A program made the translations under genes and the position numbers. Shown here one piece after another: positions 1 to 10,001 of a stretch of 64,000 nt of DNA. The DNA lies in contig CAJNDS010000690.1 of the NCBI GenBank assembly GCA_905221605.1, positions 1-64,000 on the forward strand, given 5' to 3'. Within the stretch, counting starts at the first letter, position 1. The number at the start of each line of letters is the position of its first letter. The notes beneath the pieces are model-generated. The model was not told where the DNA came from. It did not search any database and saw nothing but the letters and a program-made list of their open reading frames with translations. This stretch comes from Symbiodinium natans (lineage: Eukaryota; Sar; Dinophyceae; Suessiales; Symbiodiniaceae).

Positions 1-1240
1 CCGCGCGATGCAAGTTCGGCGATGAATCTGTGCCAGAGCTGACAGGCTGGGTGCGGATGTACCACTCTCATCACACGAGTGTGCGCCTGGTGCTGCAACT
101 TAAATCCCTGGGCAGCTCCGGTTATAGCTTTGCTTGCGCTGAGAAGCGAGTGGCGTTGTTGAGAGTCACCACAAGCAGATTCCAGCCAGCTAGCCAACTG
201 TTCAAAGCTTAAGCAGCAGTTTAACCCTTCAATGGAAGCACATGTAGGGCTCTTAGCAACTAACGGAAGCTAAAGCCTCGCGTGGTACAGAAGGCCATGG
301 CAACCAAGGACTGGGCTGGGGATTTTTTGCCAGTTCCGGCGCCATGTTCCAAAGGCCGCGTGACGTTTCGGCGATCATCTCGGGTAAAGGGTTGCGCCCC
401 ATGCAAGGTCAGCTTGGACTTGGATTTTGATGGAGGCTGGTATACGTGGGCTGGAAACCCTCGTCCGTTAACGATGCTCTCTGATGAGCCTGGCTTGCAG
501 AAAGCAGTTTTTCGCACCTTCGCATGCAAGCATCGTCACAAATTCTGCCACCTTTTTGCATGTCCAGTGCCGTTAAGGAGGAGAGCCTCTACTACTACAG
601 CTGAAGCCGGTTGTTGTGTTGTTAGGGCACTGGCTGGCTGGACAACGGCATCGATCGGTTGCGAAACAGAGCGCTTTTCCTGAGCGACTGCATGTTCCAC
701 ACCAAGGCAGACAGCAATGTTGTTGAAACTTGAAACTGAAGCTCCCCTAAACCCTAAACTTCCTAAAACCTCTATCCGGCACAAGTCTGGCTCAGGCGAG
801 TGTAGCCCTGTAGCTGCATGTCCTTGTGGCCTTGTGGTGCTTAAAAGCACCGGGGTGCGCGCTTTGAGAGCCCATGGACAGCCGGAACGCCTCCGGAGCA
901 TCAACTCCCAGCTGCGCAGCAAAACATGGGCTTTTGGCATGTTGCACACTGAATCTTCATGAATTATTGAATACCCAATAAAATATCTAATATTGTATAT
1001 ATCTAATATTGTCTATATCTATATATATATATATATAATATGTATAATTTTGTAGTCTCTTTTGGAGGCTGCCTCTTCTTTCAGCCCCGAGGTGCGAGCG
1101 GGGCCTATTCCCTGGAAGTGTCACACCTGCGTCAATCAACGCGGCCCAGATGCAGCTTCTGGGAACCCCGAGCCCAAGAAACCCAACAACCCCTACAACA
1201 GCAGCCCCAAACCCAATAAGCCCAACAATCCCAAGAAGAA
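1..1240. other. Unassigned DNA, no gene recognised
   Basis: Short frames are open on both strands (for example 282-683 on plus and 536-949 on minus), but none shows a recognisable domain or convincing exon borders. About 973-1050 is an AT-rich run of TATA repeats. Nothing here supports a gene call. Confidence 0.4.
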
Positions 1241-1715
1241 CCCCTAAACCCTAAGCCCTAAGCCTAAGCCCTAAACCCTAAACCCTACACCCTGAACCCG
1301 AAACCCTAAACCCTAAACCCGAAACCCTAAACCCTAAACCCTAAACTCCAAACCCACTCCTCCGACCAATTTACCCCCGCATTGCCGTGGCTAGTCGGGT
1401 GGCAAAAAAAACTCTAAACCCTAAACCCCAAACAAACCTCCTCTGACAAGGAGATCCATCAAGTGGGAGCGGCCCCGACTCCGTGACAAGAATGATTCAC
1501 GCGGAGATGCTTTGCAGCAATTGGCATTGGGAGTTTATTTAGGGTTTAGGGTTTAGGGTTTCGGGTTTAGGGTTTAGGGCTTAGGGTTTAGGGTTTAAGG
1601 TTTAGGGGCAAACTGGGCCAGGTCCCGGCAGCAATGAGCCCGGTTGGCAAAAGGGGGCAAACTGGGGTTCCCCAAAATGAGTTTAGGGTTTGGGCTTCAG
1701 GGTTGCGGGTTTAGG
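1241..1715. repeat. Interstitial telomere-like repeats
   Basis: Runs of CCCTAAA lie at about 1243-1350 and 1411-1432, then the opposite-strand form TTTAGGG at about 1539-1605 and 1681-1715. The two orientations face each other across about 110 bp of unique sequence. Copies are degenerate (CCCTAAG, CCCGAAA variants), so this is an internal block and not a working chromosome end. Confidence 0.85.
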
Positions 1716-2538
1716 GTTAAGCAGTATGCTGGTTCTAAGTGTGGTTTAGTGGTACGAACCCTTTCTCGGGGGTTCTCTTAATAAGGAGTATCGTGCTATG
1801 GGGTATATGGTCCCCTATTCTGGGGAACGATGAATTGGCTTGCGGTGTGGGTGGGAGTCCAGACATCGAGATCGCTGAGGTCACCAAGCAAGAGGCTTTT
1901 TGCTGGATTCTCTACTGTCCTTCCTTGGCGACTTTGATGTGTTCAGGGGGGACTAACGTTGAAATTTGTCGGAGATGTTCAATGCGGCTCTGCCGCCATG
2001 AGCTCCAGGCCACCGTATCAATGCAGTTCGCCAAAGGGCAGACTCTATCTCACTTGCTGCTGGATATCTTTACTTATTGGCGCCTTGCTCTGCACAGTAG
2101 AGAGGAGAGGTGACGGTTTGTGCAAGAGAGCCCCCATGCCGATGAGCTACGGAACAAGGGCTGTCTACGCAGCGGCTGCTGAATATGCGACCGGGCAATG
2201 TGAATGGAGACCTGAAAGGCATGCAGGCATGCAACATGGTCAGACCTGTCTTGCGAACATCTTGGTTTTCCCGGGGCCGGAAGAATAGAGGGCGGAAGCA
2301 CAAAGAGGAGAGGTCGGGAGACCGGACAAACTCCACAACACACAGAGTCGAATGGGCGTGGCGAGTTGAAGTTGTGTCGACTGTTCGATGGTGTCTTTCC
2401 TAAGTCGACCCGCTTCAGCGCTGATGGGTCGGATCATCGCCTCTTCTACCTCTTGCCGCGAGGTCGCAAGAGATGTGTGGATCACGAGCTCAGAGTTGGC
2501 CCTACTCACACATATGTGTATACATATATATATACACA
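1716..2538. other. Unassigned DNA left of the giant retroelement
   Basis: No domain or gene is recognised. Overlapping short frames on both strands look like chance openings. The end (about 2509-2538) is a TATA/CACA-rich stretch into which the giant retroelement inserted. Confidence 0.4.
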
Positions 2539-2542
2539 ATAT
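2539..2542. other. Target site duplication ATAT, left copy
   Basis: ATAT stands directly outside the left LTR, and the same four bases follow the right LTR at 33319-33322. The left side lies in AT-rich sequence, so a chance match cannot be fully excluded. Confidence 0.65.
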
Positions 2543-2839
2543 TGTGAAGTCGACCAGCACTGGACTTGCACTAAGCCAATGCAATCACAGCCCGGTCACG
2601 CTGTTTTACGACTTCGTGAGTCCAAGCACTTGTGCAGCTACGCCTGAGTGCGTCCGGTCGGACCGCACAGCAACCTAGGAGCTACTGTACGACTCTACCG
2701 TGCTCAAAGGCACAAGCTCGGTACTTGAGCCAAAATATTGGCATTGATACGAATTGCAAATCTACACATGCAAAGGAAAACTACAGTACTGGTTCTGGCA
2801 GCTCTGCACATGGAACGTGCGTGCTTAGACCTGCTCACA
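2543..2839 (-). repeat. 3' LTR of the giant retroelement
   Basis: 297 bp matching 33022-33318 without a difference that I can find. It begins TGTGA and ends TCACA, a perfect 5-bp terminal inverted repeat. On the element's sense (minus) strand it contains ATTTTGGCTCAAG (plus-strand 2724-2736), identical to the 3' part of the dinoflagellate spliced leader. Confidence 0.95.
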
Positions 2840-2852
2840 TTCGCCCCTCAGC
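2840..2852 (-). promoter_or_regulatory. Polypurine-tract-like site
   Basis: Read on the minus strand, the bases just before the 3' LTR are TGAGGGGCGAA, a purine-rich stretch at the place where plus-strand priming of an LTR element is expected. Assigned by position and composition only. Confidence 0.5.
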
Positions 2853-3531
2853 CGAGGCTTCCAGCTCATCTCGAGCTCGGAGTGCAGCAGGCACTCGCGC
2901 TGAACACAGAAAGGGAAGGGCGAGGGTGTCGCGTGCGACCATGGTGGTCCGCACATCATGAGCATTGGCACGCGGCAGGGACGCTAGCCCGCACCACCAC
3001 AACGAACGCACGACGACAGCAACCCTCAGCAGCCCTTAACCACCCTTTCCCAGGAGGTCCTCACCCTTTTGCTGGTGGGCGAGGCTCTTGAATCCTCGAG
3101 CTGGTCTCTAGCTGCCAGTACGCAGACTAGGGTACAAACTATGGTACACTGTACACTTCCGGTCCTAAGCTACGGCTACGGCTACTCACCTATCTGGAAC
3201 TACCCTACGGGCTACCGGACTCAGCGAGAGCCGCGCACATGGCTTGTGCCGCAGGCAATGCAGCTCACACGCGCTTCGGCGAGCGCATTGCCGCGACCAG
3301 GACACGGTCCGCAGCACCTGCAGAAGAGCACCCTCAGCACGAGGGGCCACAGGCAGGGCGGAGGAGAAAGGTGCGGGGAATGCAAAATGGGCAGGTTTCC
3401 AACCTGCCGCGGCTTTTCGCCCGCAGTCAAGCAAAAGAAAATGCAAAAGGTTGGCGAAGCAACATGCCGTGCTGCAACGCCTGCTCTGATAATGCGTGGA
3501 TGCATACCACGCCGCGCCGACTGGCCGCAGC
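2853..3531 (-). other. 3' untranslated part of the giant retroelement
   Basis: This lies between the stop of the PLD-like frame and the 3' LTR. No conserved domain is recognised. It holds one copy (about 3291) of a motif resembling CCAGGACACGGCCCGCAG that recurs across the element. Confidence 0.5.
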
Positions 3532-5345
3532 CTACTCGATACCCTGTGGAGCAGTGTTGGGGGCACGAGTGGCGATGCCAGCAACGTTGGAGCTTCTGGC
3601 TCGCTCCAACTGAGGGCGCCTTGCGACCGCCTCATCGAGGGAGAATGCCTCAGCCGACACCCTCTGGAAATCCTCGATGTAGGACTGCGCGACCGGGTGC
3701 GTCTTGGCGACCTCAAGCCTAAGCCCTGCCTCCGCATTGGCTTTGCTGCTTGTGGTAAAATTGAGGCTCCCAATCAGCACCACCGCGCCATCAGGCCGCA
3801 GTAGGCAAAGGGCCTTGGTATGGTGAAGCCCTTGGATACCGGTACCTACTTTAGCCCCGCGGCCGTCGCGAGCATAGGCGTCGCGCACGGATGTGCCGCA
3901 ACCCACCTTCACCTCGGCGCCTGCAGCCGCCAAGCGTTTCAACGCTTGCCACTGCAGTTTGGTGCGGTGGCATTGTCCCATGTCGGCGACAATCCGAACG
4001 CCTGCGCCCTTGCTAAGCGACGCTTCGATTGCCTCGATGCAGGATGGGCAATCTAAGCTGTACGCCCGGATGTAGATCACATCCTCTGCTGCTCCAGACC
4101 CAAGCAGCATTTGGGCGGCCTGAACGTATGGCCCGCCCGCAAGGAATTCCGCTTCTTTGACTGGAGAACTCCTAGCGGGGACTGGGCCCTTGTTCCTCCG
4201 GCTGGGTGTGCGCGCCACAGTGGCAGTGGCGGCACGTTGCACGAAGCCGGACTGTGCGTGGGCTGCGCTCGCTCCATCTGCTGGGGCCGCGGCCAGGTCA
4301 CGACCCGCGAGCCCCTGAAAGCAGGAGAGCCCGCGGCTCTTGGCCGCAAGTTGGGAGAAGCATCCTTCACTGTTCCCCAAACCCAACACAACCTTACCCT
4401 TAGCTAGGGCTTCGGAGGCGGTACTCCGAATGGAGTCTGTGAGCGCAGAACCCGCGCCTCGCTGGGCCGCGTGCAAAAACCCCAGGGATCGAGCGGTGTC
4501 CATTGCGGCATCGCAGTGCCCGCAACGTCCCTCTGCTAGGTAAGCACGACAGCCACAGGCAGCTGTCTCCTCCTTGAGGTGCACCCAAACTTTATGGGTC
4601 GCCCCTTTCTTAGTGCTCGCGACCTCAAACGTCGCTTCAGAGCCAAGGAGTTGAGACAGCCGCGCCTCAGGGGCCGCGGTGTTGCCATGTCGCAGATGCG
4701 CAATGCGATTGGCAACGGCACGACTCACGTACCACAGAACAGCGCTGCACAAGATCACTACTACCAGAGTGATGGCTGTTCCGGCGACCCACACGGTCCG
4801 CCTGGCCCCATGACCGATTTCCTCGACAACGTCGGCCGAAATTGTTGCAACCGCGTGCATGGAGTCCTCGACAACATGCACAGCCCCGCGGTGCAACTGC
4901 AAGGCAATCGGCGCCGACGCTGCAGCCGCCAGGCCCCACCAGCCGTTGATGTTCCCGTTGAGGGCGTGCATCAACCGATTGAGGAGCCCGCGACCCAGGA
5001 AAAAGGGGGTCCGCGGCGGAAGCGGAACACTTGGCGGCGGCCGGGCCGACCCGCACGGGAAGGCTGGGACCCAGCTTGTGCTTGGGCGGGGTTGGAGCGC
5101 GGCAACTATGCCCGCGGCGTAAGCGCCCCAGGCGTACCTGCCCCTCCCCTTGGGCTTGCCCTTGGCATCGGACTTGCCTCTGCCCTTCGGCTTGCCCTGG
5201 CCCTTGCCACAGGCATCTGCCCAAGCACTCCAAGGGTCGCGGCCCTTGCCGTACGTCGCTTCTTCGCGACGTCGCTTACCGCCCCTCTTCTTGTGTTTGT
5301 TTCTAAGAAGAGGTTGGATGGTTTCTTGGTCCTTGGTCCATCGCA
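3532..5345 (-). CDS. Membrane-anchored PLD-type (HKD) domain ORF
   Basis: The frame is open up to 5982, but upstream of about 5345 it overlaps the better-supported RanBP2-finger frame, so I take only the lower part as real. It begins with a basic Lys/Gly/Arg-rich segment, then a hydrophobic stretch (TVWVAGTAITLVVVILC, about 4760-4810) that looks like one membrane span, then a Cys-rich patch. Near the end is a phospholipase-D fold: IYIRAYSLDC, a VRIVADMG strand, and the catalytic signature H-T-K, D, GSLN, then a conserved Asn-x-Glu (about 3750-3825). One HKD motif is present, as in PLD nucleases that work as dimers, such as MitoPLD/Zucchini or Nuc. Nuclease activity is inferred from family. 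It probably joins the upstream RanBP2 frame by a one-base shift. Confidence 0.72.
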
Positions 5346-6265
5346 AGATTGGCCAGAAGGATCTCGTGCTCCAGCTCGTCCTGGCTGCTTTCGGAGCCAG
5401 AGTCCCTCTCTTCGCCACGCCGATCAGGGATCCCGCGAGAGACGACCTCTGCCAAACGGAGAGGGGTGCTGCAGCGAAAGCACAGCTGCCTGAATGAAAG
5501 ATTCCATTCATAGCAGTTAGGGCACTGCCACCCTGCAATGCGGAGCGCTTCGCTGATGTGGTCATCGCGCTCCGCCTTGTCCGCCTGGCGCCGCTCTCGC
5601 TTCTTGGCGCGCTCGGCCGCCTGCGCCTCCTCGGCCGCCTGGAGGGCTTCAGCGAGTTCCTCATCGCTGAGAAGCCTCGCGGCATCCGCCCGCGCTTGTT
5701 GGTCTTCAAGCGCTTCGGCAGAAAACCTCTTCGGGCCGCCCGCGTGCGTGGTGAGGCACTGGTCCTCGGCAACCGGGTTGATGGCTTCGCAGAAGAAGCA
5801 CCGCCAGCTGCCGTAGGGGTAAAAGCGGCCTTCGACGTAGGCCCGGTTGGCTGGGAGGGCGACATCGTCCGCCTCATCCGCGGTGCCTGCCTCCATCTCA
5901 ACCGAGACCTCCTCGTCCTTGACAACCTCAGCTTCCTCCTCCTGTTCCTCCTTGACCAGGGGCTCTTCTTGCTCCCGGCCAACGTTGAGGTGGGACTCAG
6001 TGCGAACCTCGGCGCGCATCAAAATGACGTCAAGGCTATCCGCGGCTGGGTCGCCCGCGAAGAAGGAATCGATCTCCTGGGCATGGAGATCGTCAAGAGG
6101 CGTCACCAGGTCTGGCGAGTAATCCCGCTTGGAACGACGACGCTCTGCCAGGCGTTGCTGAACGTCGCTCGTCGGTGCGAGGGCCCGCCCGCGCGGAGCG
6201 GCCTCCCGCGGAGGTCCATGCTCGGCCTCCTCCGTGGGCTCGCTCTTGGGGACCCTCCACCGCTA
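5303..6265 (-). CDS. RanBP2-type zinc-finger segment of the 3' ORF
   Basis: In this frame protein-like sequence is readable from about 6265 (PKSEPTEEAEHGPP, then a Q/R-rich helix) down to a stop at 5303. No ATG is needed, because it appears to continue the upstream KptA-like ORF by a -1 shift near a GGGTCCCC run. After an acidic region it has two RanBP2-like fingers: WRCFFCEAIN followed by a further Cys, and WQCPNCYEWN followed by CFRC, each with the typical W-x-C-x2-C-x3-N core. Between them is a charged Ala/Glu/Arg helix. Such fingers commonly bind single-stranded RNA or ubiquitin. RNA binding would suit the neighbouring RNA-processing-type domains, but that is inference. Confidence 0.68.
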
Positions 6266-8187
6266 CTCTCTGGAGCGGGATCCAGCTCGGGGTCATCGCG
6301 AAGCCACCCCGGTGGATGACTACCACCATAAATGTGGTGCGATCCGTCCTCAAGCTGGATTCGGTCCCCTCTCTTCAGGAGCGGGACCTTCGAGTGATCG
6401 TACCCGTTGGCTTTGTGGTACCGAATCACTCGGAGCATGGGCACCTCCCCATACCCACCGTCCTTTCCTCGGCGGAACAACCGTCCCCGACAGTCTTGAC
6501 GAAAAGGGTCAAGAGGTGCGGAGGGGCTGATCCCCAGGTTGGGCGGAAGAGAGGCGCCATGGCAGGCCGCCTGATGCAAGTGGTATTGCACCAGCGACTC
6601 AAAGGCCAGCCCGCATCCAGGAGCTGAGCATCCATAGTGGCCGTCAGCATTGGGGCGAGGCACCTCTGGGGCCGGGGCGGACCCGACGGTCCCGCCTCTT
6701 GAAGGCCTGGCGGAACTGCTCGATCCCGCACCCCCGGGGGCATCCTGACCATCGTCAGACACCTCTTCCCCGTCGGCGCCTTCCCCGGCCGCCCGATTCT
6801 CTCCCCCACGGCGCAGAGTTTTGAGGGATTCCTCACGCTTGGTGATCTTTTCTAACTTCACCATCGCGGTTCCCGCCACCTCCAGTATTCTCGACTGGAG
6901 TTTCTGCGCTCTCAGAAGAGCTTCGGACCGCGCGAGGTACTCCTTCGCGGTGCTGACCACCGATTGGCCAAGTTCGAGGACTCCTTCCTCTATGCTCCCG
7001 GCCTGGGCCCCACCAGCGGGCTCTTCGTCCTCCTTCACCTTGACCGCGGCTTGGGGCGCCCGCGTGTCGGGAAGATCCGAGCTGGAACTATCTTCCTCGA
7101 CACCTTCAGCTTCTTGGGCTGCCTCTTCCTCGAGCGAGTCTTCGGCCTCGAGGGCATTGGGGCCAGGGACGTTGCGCCTAGGATACTCCTTGGGCTTCGC
7201 TGGAAAGATCGAAGTCTTAGGAGCCCCTGAAGCACGCCCTTTGGCCTTAGGCGCGGCCTTAGGAGGGGTAACAGGTCGGGCGGCCCCCGCGGCCATGACA
7301 CGGCCCGCAGGGGCCAGCACAACCGTCGAGGAGCTCGCCGCGCCACTGCTGGCCGCAGCAGCTTGGGACGCTTGGACCGTGCCCAGTTTCGGTCCTCGCC
7401 CCAACGGCGGGTGGGGGCCCGCACTGATGTCGCCTAAACTCCTTAGGTCGACATGCTGGATCAACCGATCCACTTCTAACTCAGCTATTAAGATGGAGTA
7501 AACAGCTGAGCCTTTGGGGAGTGCCCAGATGCGGGAGATGCCGGTGGCTCTAATCTGGCCAGTGAGAGCCACCCCATCTGCTCCCGCATAGATAGGCACT
7601 CCGGCGTCCCGCAGGACCGCCAACCGGACCTCGACTATGCAAGTCGATCCGCGGCGGAACCCGCGTCTCCCGTCCTCCCACTGCGTGGGGCAGTGCCCTA
7701 GGACGTAGTGCACCCCGAGGCGGCCTCCCGGCCCGCCGCCGGGGACCAAGCCATTCTCGATCAGGCTCGGCACGACATGCAAGTCCGTGCCGTGCCACAT
7801 GGCCGGGCCATGCCGATATATAAGATCGTTGATGGCGGTCTCGCTTAGGCCCTCCATCATGAATCCCATAGGATGGCCGCAATCGGCCGAGTGGCCTTGG
7901 AAGGCACGCAAGTAGCCAGCGTACGAGGTATCCAACCTCGGTTTCCGCTGGTTGGCGTCGTGCGCGACCGCCTGGTTGTACTGGTTGATGGTGATGCCGA
8001 GTTGTTCGATCAACTCATCAACCGGGTAGAGGCCGCCCGGAGCGAACCGGCCTCTACAACCAGCTTCGCCGTGCCGCATGCATCGGACTAGCATACGCTG
8101 CACGTCGTCGATCGTGGGCGGGCCCTTTCGGCCCTTAGGGCCTGGACTCTTGCTCTTGCCCCTGCCCTTCGACCCTCCTCCACCCAT
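6103..8187 (-). CDS. RNA 2'-phosphotransferase (Tpt1/KptA)-like ORF
   Basis: 694 codons from an ATG at 8187 (MGGGGSKGRGKSK). Residues about 27-165 match the landmarks of Tpt1/KptA, the NAD+-dependent enzyme that removes the 2'-phosphate left by tRNA ligase: Arg38-His39, a GGLYPVDELI winged-helix part, NQRK (79-82), RAFQGHS (94-100), WHGT (131-134) and GVHYVLG (158-164). A more diverged ADP-ribosyltransferase-like stretch follows to about residue 245. Then come a low-complexity Ala/Pro/Glu region, a helix, and a C2H2 finger near residues 520-545 (YGCSAPGCGLAF, with two His further on). The last about 50 codons seem out of frame; the protein-like frame moves by -1 into the RanBP2 segment. Such a domain is not a standard LTR-element part. 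Activity is inferred from conserved motifs. Confidence 0.8.
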   Translation of the reverse strand: MGGGGSKGRGKSKSPGPKGRKGPPTIDDVQRMLVRCMRHGEAGCRGRFAPGGLYPVDELIEQLGITINQYNQAVAHDANQRKPRLDTSYAGYLRAFQGHSADCGHPMGFMMEGLSETAINDLIYRHGPAMWHGTDLHVVPSLIENGLVPGGGPGGRLGVHYVLGHCPTQWEDGRRGFRRGSTCIVEVRLAVLRDAGVPIYAGADGVALTGQIRATGISRIWALPKGSAVYSILIAELEVDRLIQHVDLRSLGDISAGPHPPLGRGPKLGTVQASQAAAASSGAASSSTVVLAPAGRVMAAGAARPVTPPKAAPKAKGRASGAPKTSIFPAKPKEYPRRNVPGPNALEAEDSLEEEAAQEAEGVEEDSSSSDLPDTRAPQAAVKVKEDEEPAGGAQAGSIEEGVLELGQSVVSTAKEYLARSEALLRAQKLQSRILEVAGTAMVKLEKITKREESLKTLRRGGENRAAGEGADGEEVSDDGQDAPGGAGSSSSARPSRGGTVGSAPAPEVPRPNADGHYGCSAPGCGLAFESLVQYHLHQAACHGASLPPNLGISPSAPLDPFRQDCRGRLFRRGKDGGYGEVPMLRVIRYHKANGYDHSKVPLLKRGDRIQLEDGSHHIYGGSHPPGWLRDDPELDPAPESSGGGSPRASPRRRPSMDLRGRPLRAGGPSHRRATFSNAWQSVVVPSGITRQTW

Positions 8188-8465
8188 CGCGGCACTGAGG
8201 CCCGCGGCTTTGCTGGACCTCCGATGGGCGAGGAAAACCTGACGCGCCCTTGAGCGGCCAGGACACGGCCCGCTGCAAGGGGCCGGTGTGCAGTAGTGGT
8301 AGGCAGCCGCTCCCGCGCGGCCAGGGCACGGCCCGCAGCGGGGCCTTGTGGTTGACCACGAAGGTCCGGGCGACCGATCGGTCGCTCCCGCGCGGTCTGG
8401 TCGCGACCCGCAGCGGGGCGCAGTGCACAGGCACGAACGCGGGGAGGGACTACCTACCCTAGGTT
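8188..8465 (-). repeat. Spacer with three GGCCAGGRCACGGCCCGC-like motifs
   Basis: The gap between the RT-palm ORF and the KptA-like ORF holds three close variants of one motif at about 8256, 8319 and 8393, each followed by a CAGCGGGGC-like tail. Related single copies occur elsewhere in the retroelement. No coding frame fits well. Confidence 0.6.
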
Positions 8466-10001
8466 CTACAACACACTTGAACCGCTGCGGCGGGGTTTGG
8501 GGAGTTTCCTTAAGGTCTGGGCTCTAAGGCTTCTAAGGCTTCTGCTTCGACCTTGGACCGAACCTCTAGGCCTGCTTGCAAAACACTGGCTGCGAGACAG
8601 AGGAACGAAGCTGCACGCGACGAACGACGAAAAATCCTTCTGCCCGCAGACCGGCGACCTGGGAAACGGCCCGCCCCAAAAACACCCGCCCTGAACACAG
8701 AAACACCCGAACAGCCCCAACATCCTGAGCATCAGAACGCGCGTGGGGTGATTCTGGTCTGAGCGCGCCGCGTCATGGTTCGCGCGCTTGGTGTTGTGCG
8801 CACCGCGAACGCCTAAGGCTTCAAGAGCAGACGACGCGCTCTGCGGAGCTGCGACTGCCCCTTTGGCGCACGCTTCGCGCACCGCCCCCTCGGCTTGGGC
8901 ATCAGTGAAAAACTGCCCATCAATGACCCTACCCGTCCTAACAGTAAGATCATCCACGTAGGCTATCCACTCCTTAGTATACTTAAGGCGCCTACCTCTG
9001 CCGGGGGCATAGGCCCTATCAACCACAAAGTTGAAATCATCTGGGCCGTTAATCGGGCCAAAGGTGAGGCCGACAGGGAGATATTTCCCTGATCTTGCCA
9101 CAATGGCCAACACCTCGCGAGCACGCTTGGTGTTCCTAATTTGATTAAACCCACTAACCGCATCCACGAAGGTATACCAAACCGAACCTACTGCGGCGGC
9201 GAGCACATCGCTACCCCGCCGACAATAGTACGTGGAGCGCTTAATTCGGGCATTCACACGGCGGTAGTCAACCACCAAGCGTCGCTTCCTATGCCGCTTG
9301 TAGCTGGGCATTTCCTTGGTCGGAAACGGCGCAGATCCCCAAGCCGAGCTGCCGCGGATCAACTGACCCCGCTTGCATTCTTCTTCAAGCTTGTCGTCGA
9401 CCCATTGCGCGGACTCGCCCCTCAGACTGTGAGGCTGGGACGAGACCGGCGGCCCGGTGGGGATGCAGTCATGGGCGAACTTCCTGACCGTGGTCCTGGT
9501 GGTGTCCTCCACCCAGAACCCAGCGGCCTTTCGCCGTATGACCTCCCTGACGGCTGCGATGTCAGCATCGGTCAGCCCTGGTCTGGTTGGTCCAGGCTCG
9601 ATCTTCAAACCCGACCATACGAGGTCTCTATAGGCCTCGGTGCGCCTAGGATCCTCCGCGACCTTCTCGCCCGCAAGAGCATAGACCTCAAGGTCAGCCC
9701 GGACGGAATCCCAGTCCTTGGCGTCCGCCTTGGTTCGCCAAAACGCTTCCTTCTCAGCGGCGTACTTATCCACCTCCTTATCCAGCTCCGCACGCTCTGC
9801 TGGCGTGAGGTCCTCGCCCGAGCGCACGTCCGGGAGGGGAATGACTGGAGAGGGCTGTGGTGCAGCCGCGGCGCTATCCGCACCCGCAGTGGCTGGAAAG
9901 CTTTCAACTGCAGCGGTGCACAGCTCTTCTGCGCCCCTCAGACCAAGGTCCTGGAGTGATGCGCAGAAAGCCGCCCCTATGAGGTTGTAGTCGGCGCCCA
10001 A
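8466..10001 (-). CDS. Reverse transcriptase fingers/palm ORF
   Basis: 511 codons, overlapping the end of the pol ORF by about 98 bases in the +1 frame; the coordinates open at a TTG, so this probably continues pol by frameshift instead of starting anew. RT motifs are in normal order: SSAWGSAPFPTKE (motif 1), RRLVVDYRRVN (2), YTFVDAVSGFNQI with the first catalytic Asp (D280), LTFGPINGPDDFNF (4) and the active site YVDD (residues 348-351). The RT thumb and connection do not follow; the similarity fades after about residue 400. Those parts lie upstream of integrase in the preceding ORF. The last about 100 residues look non-conserved. Confidence 0.85.
   Translation of the reverse strand: MGADYNLIGAAFCASLQDLGLRGAEELCTAAVESFPATAGADSAAAAPQPSPVIPLPDVRSGEDLTPAERAELDKEVDKYAAEKEAFWRTKADAKDWDSVRADLEVYALAGEKVAEDPRRTEAYRDLVWSGLKIEPGPTRPGLTDADIAAVREVIRRKAAGFWVEDTTRTTVRKFAHDCIPTGPPVSSQPHSLRGESAQWVDDKLEEECKRGQLIRGSSAWGSAPFPTKEMPSYKRHRKRRLVVDYRRVNARIKRSTYYCRRGSDVLAAAVGSVWYTFVDAVSGFNQIRNTKRAREVLAIVARSGKYLPVGLTFGPINGPDDFNFVVDRAYAPGRGRRLKYTKEWIAYVDDLTVRTGRVIDGQFFTDAQAEGAVREACAKGAVAAPQSASSALEALGVRGAHNTKRANHDAARSDQNHPTRVLMLRMLGLFGCFCVQGGCFWGGPFPRSPVCGQKDFSSFVACSFVPLSRSQCFASRPRGSVQGRSRSLRSLRAQTLRKLPKPRRSGSSVL

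Noticed and set aside
3186-3773. Frames on both strands overlapping the PLD ORF end and 3' untranslated part
   Set aside because: No domain and biased shadow composition.
5346-5982. N-terminal part of the 816-codon frame ending at 3532
   Set aside because: Arg/Ser-rich shadow of the RanBP2-finger frame; the real PLD frame is entered near 5,340.
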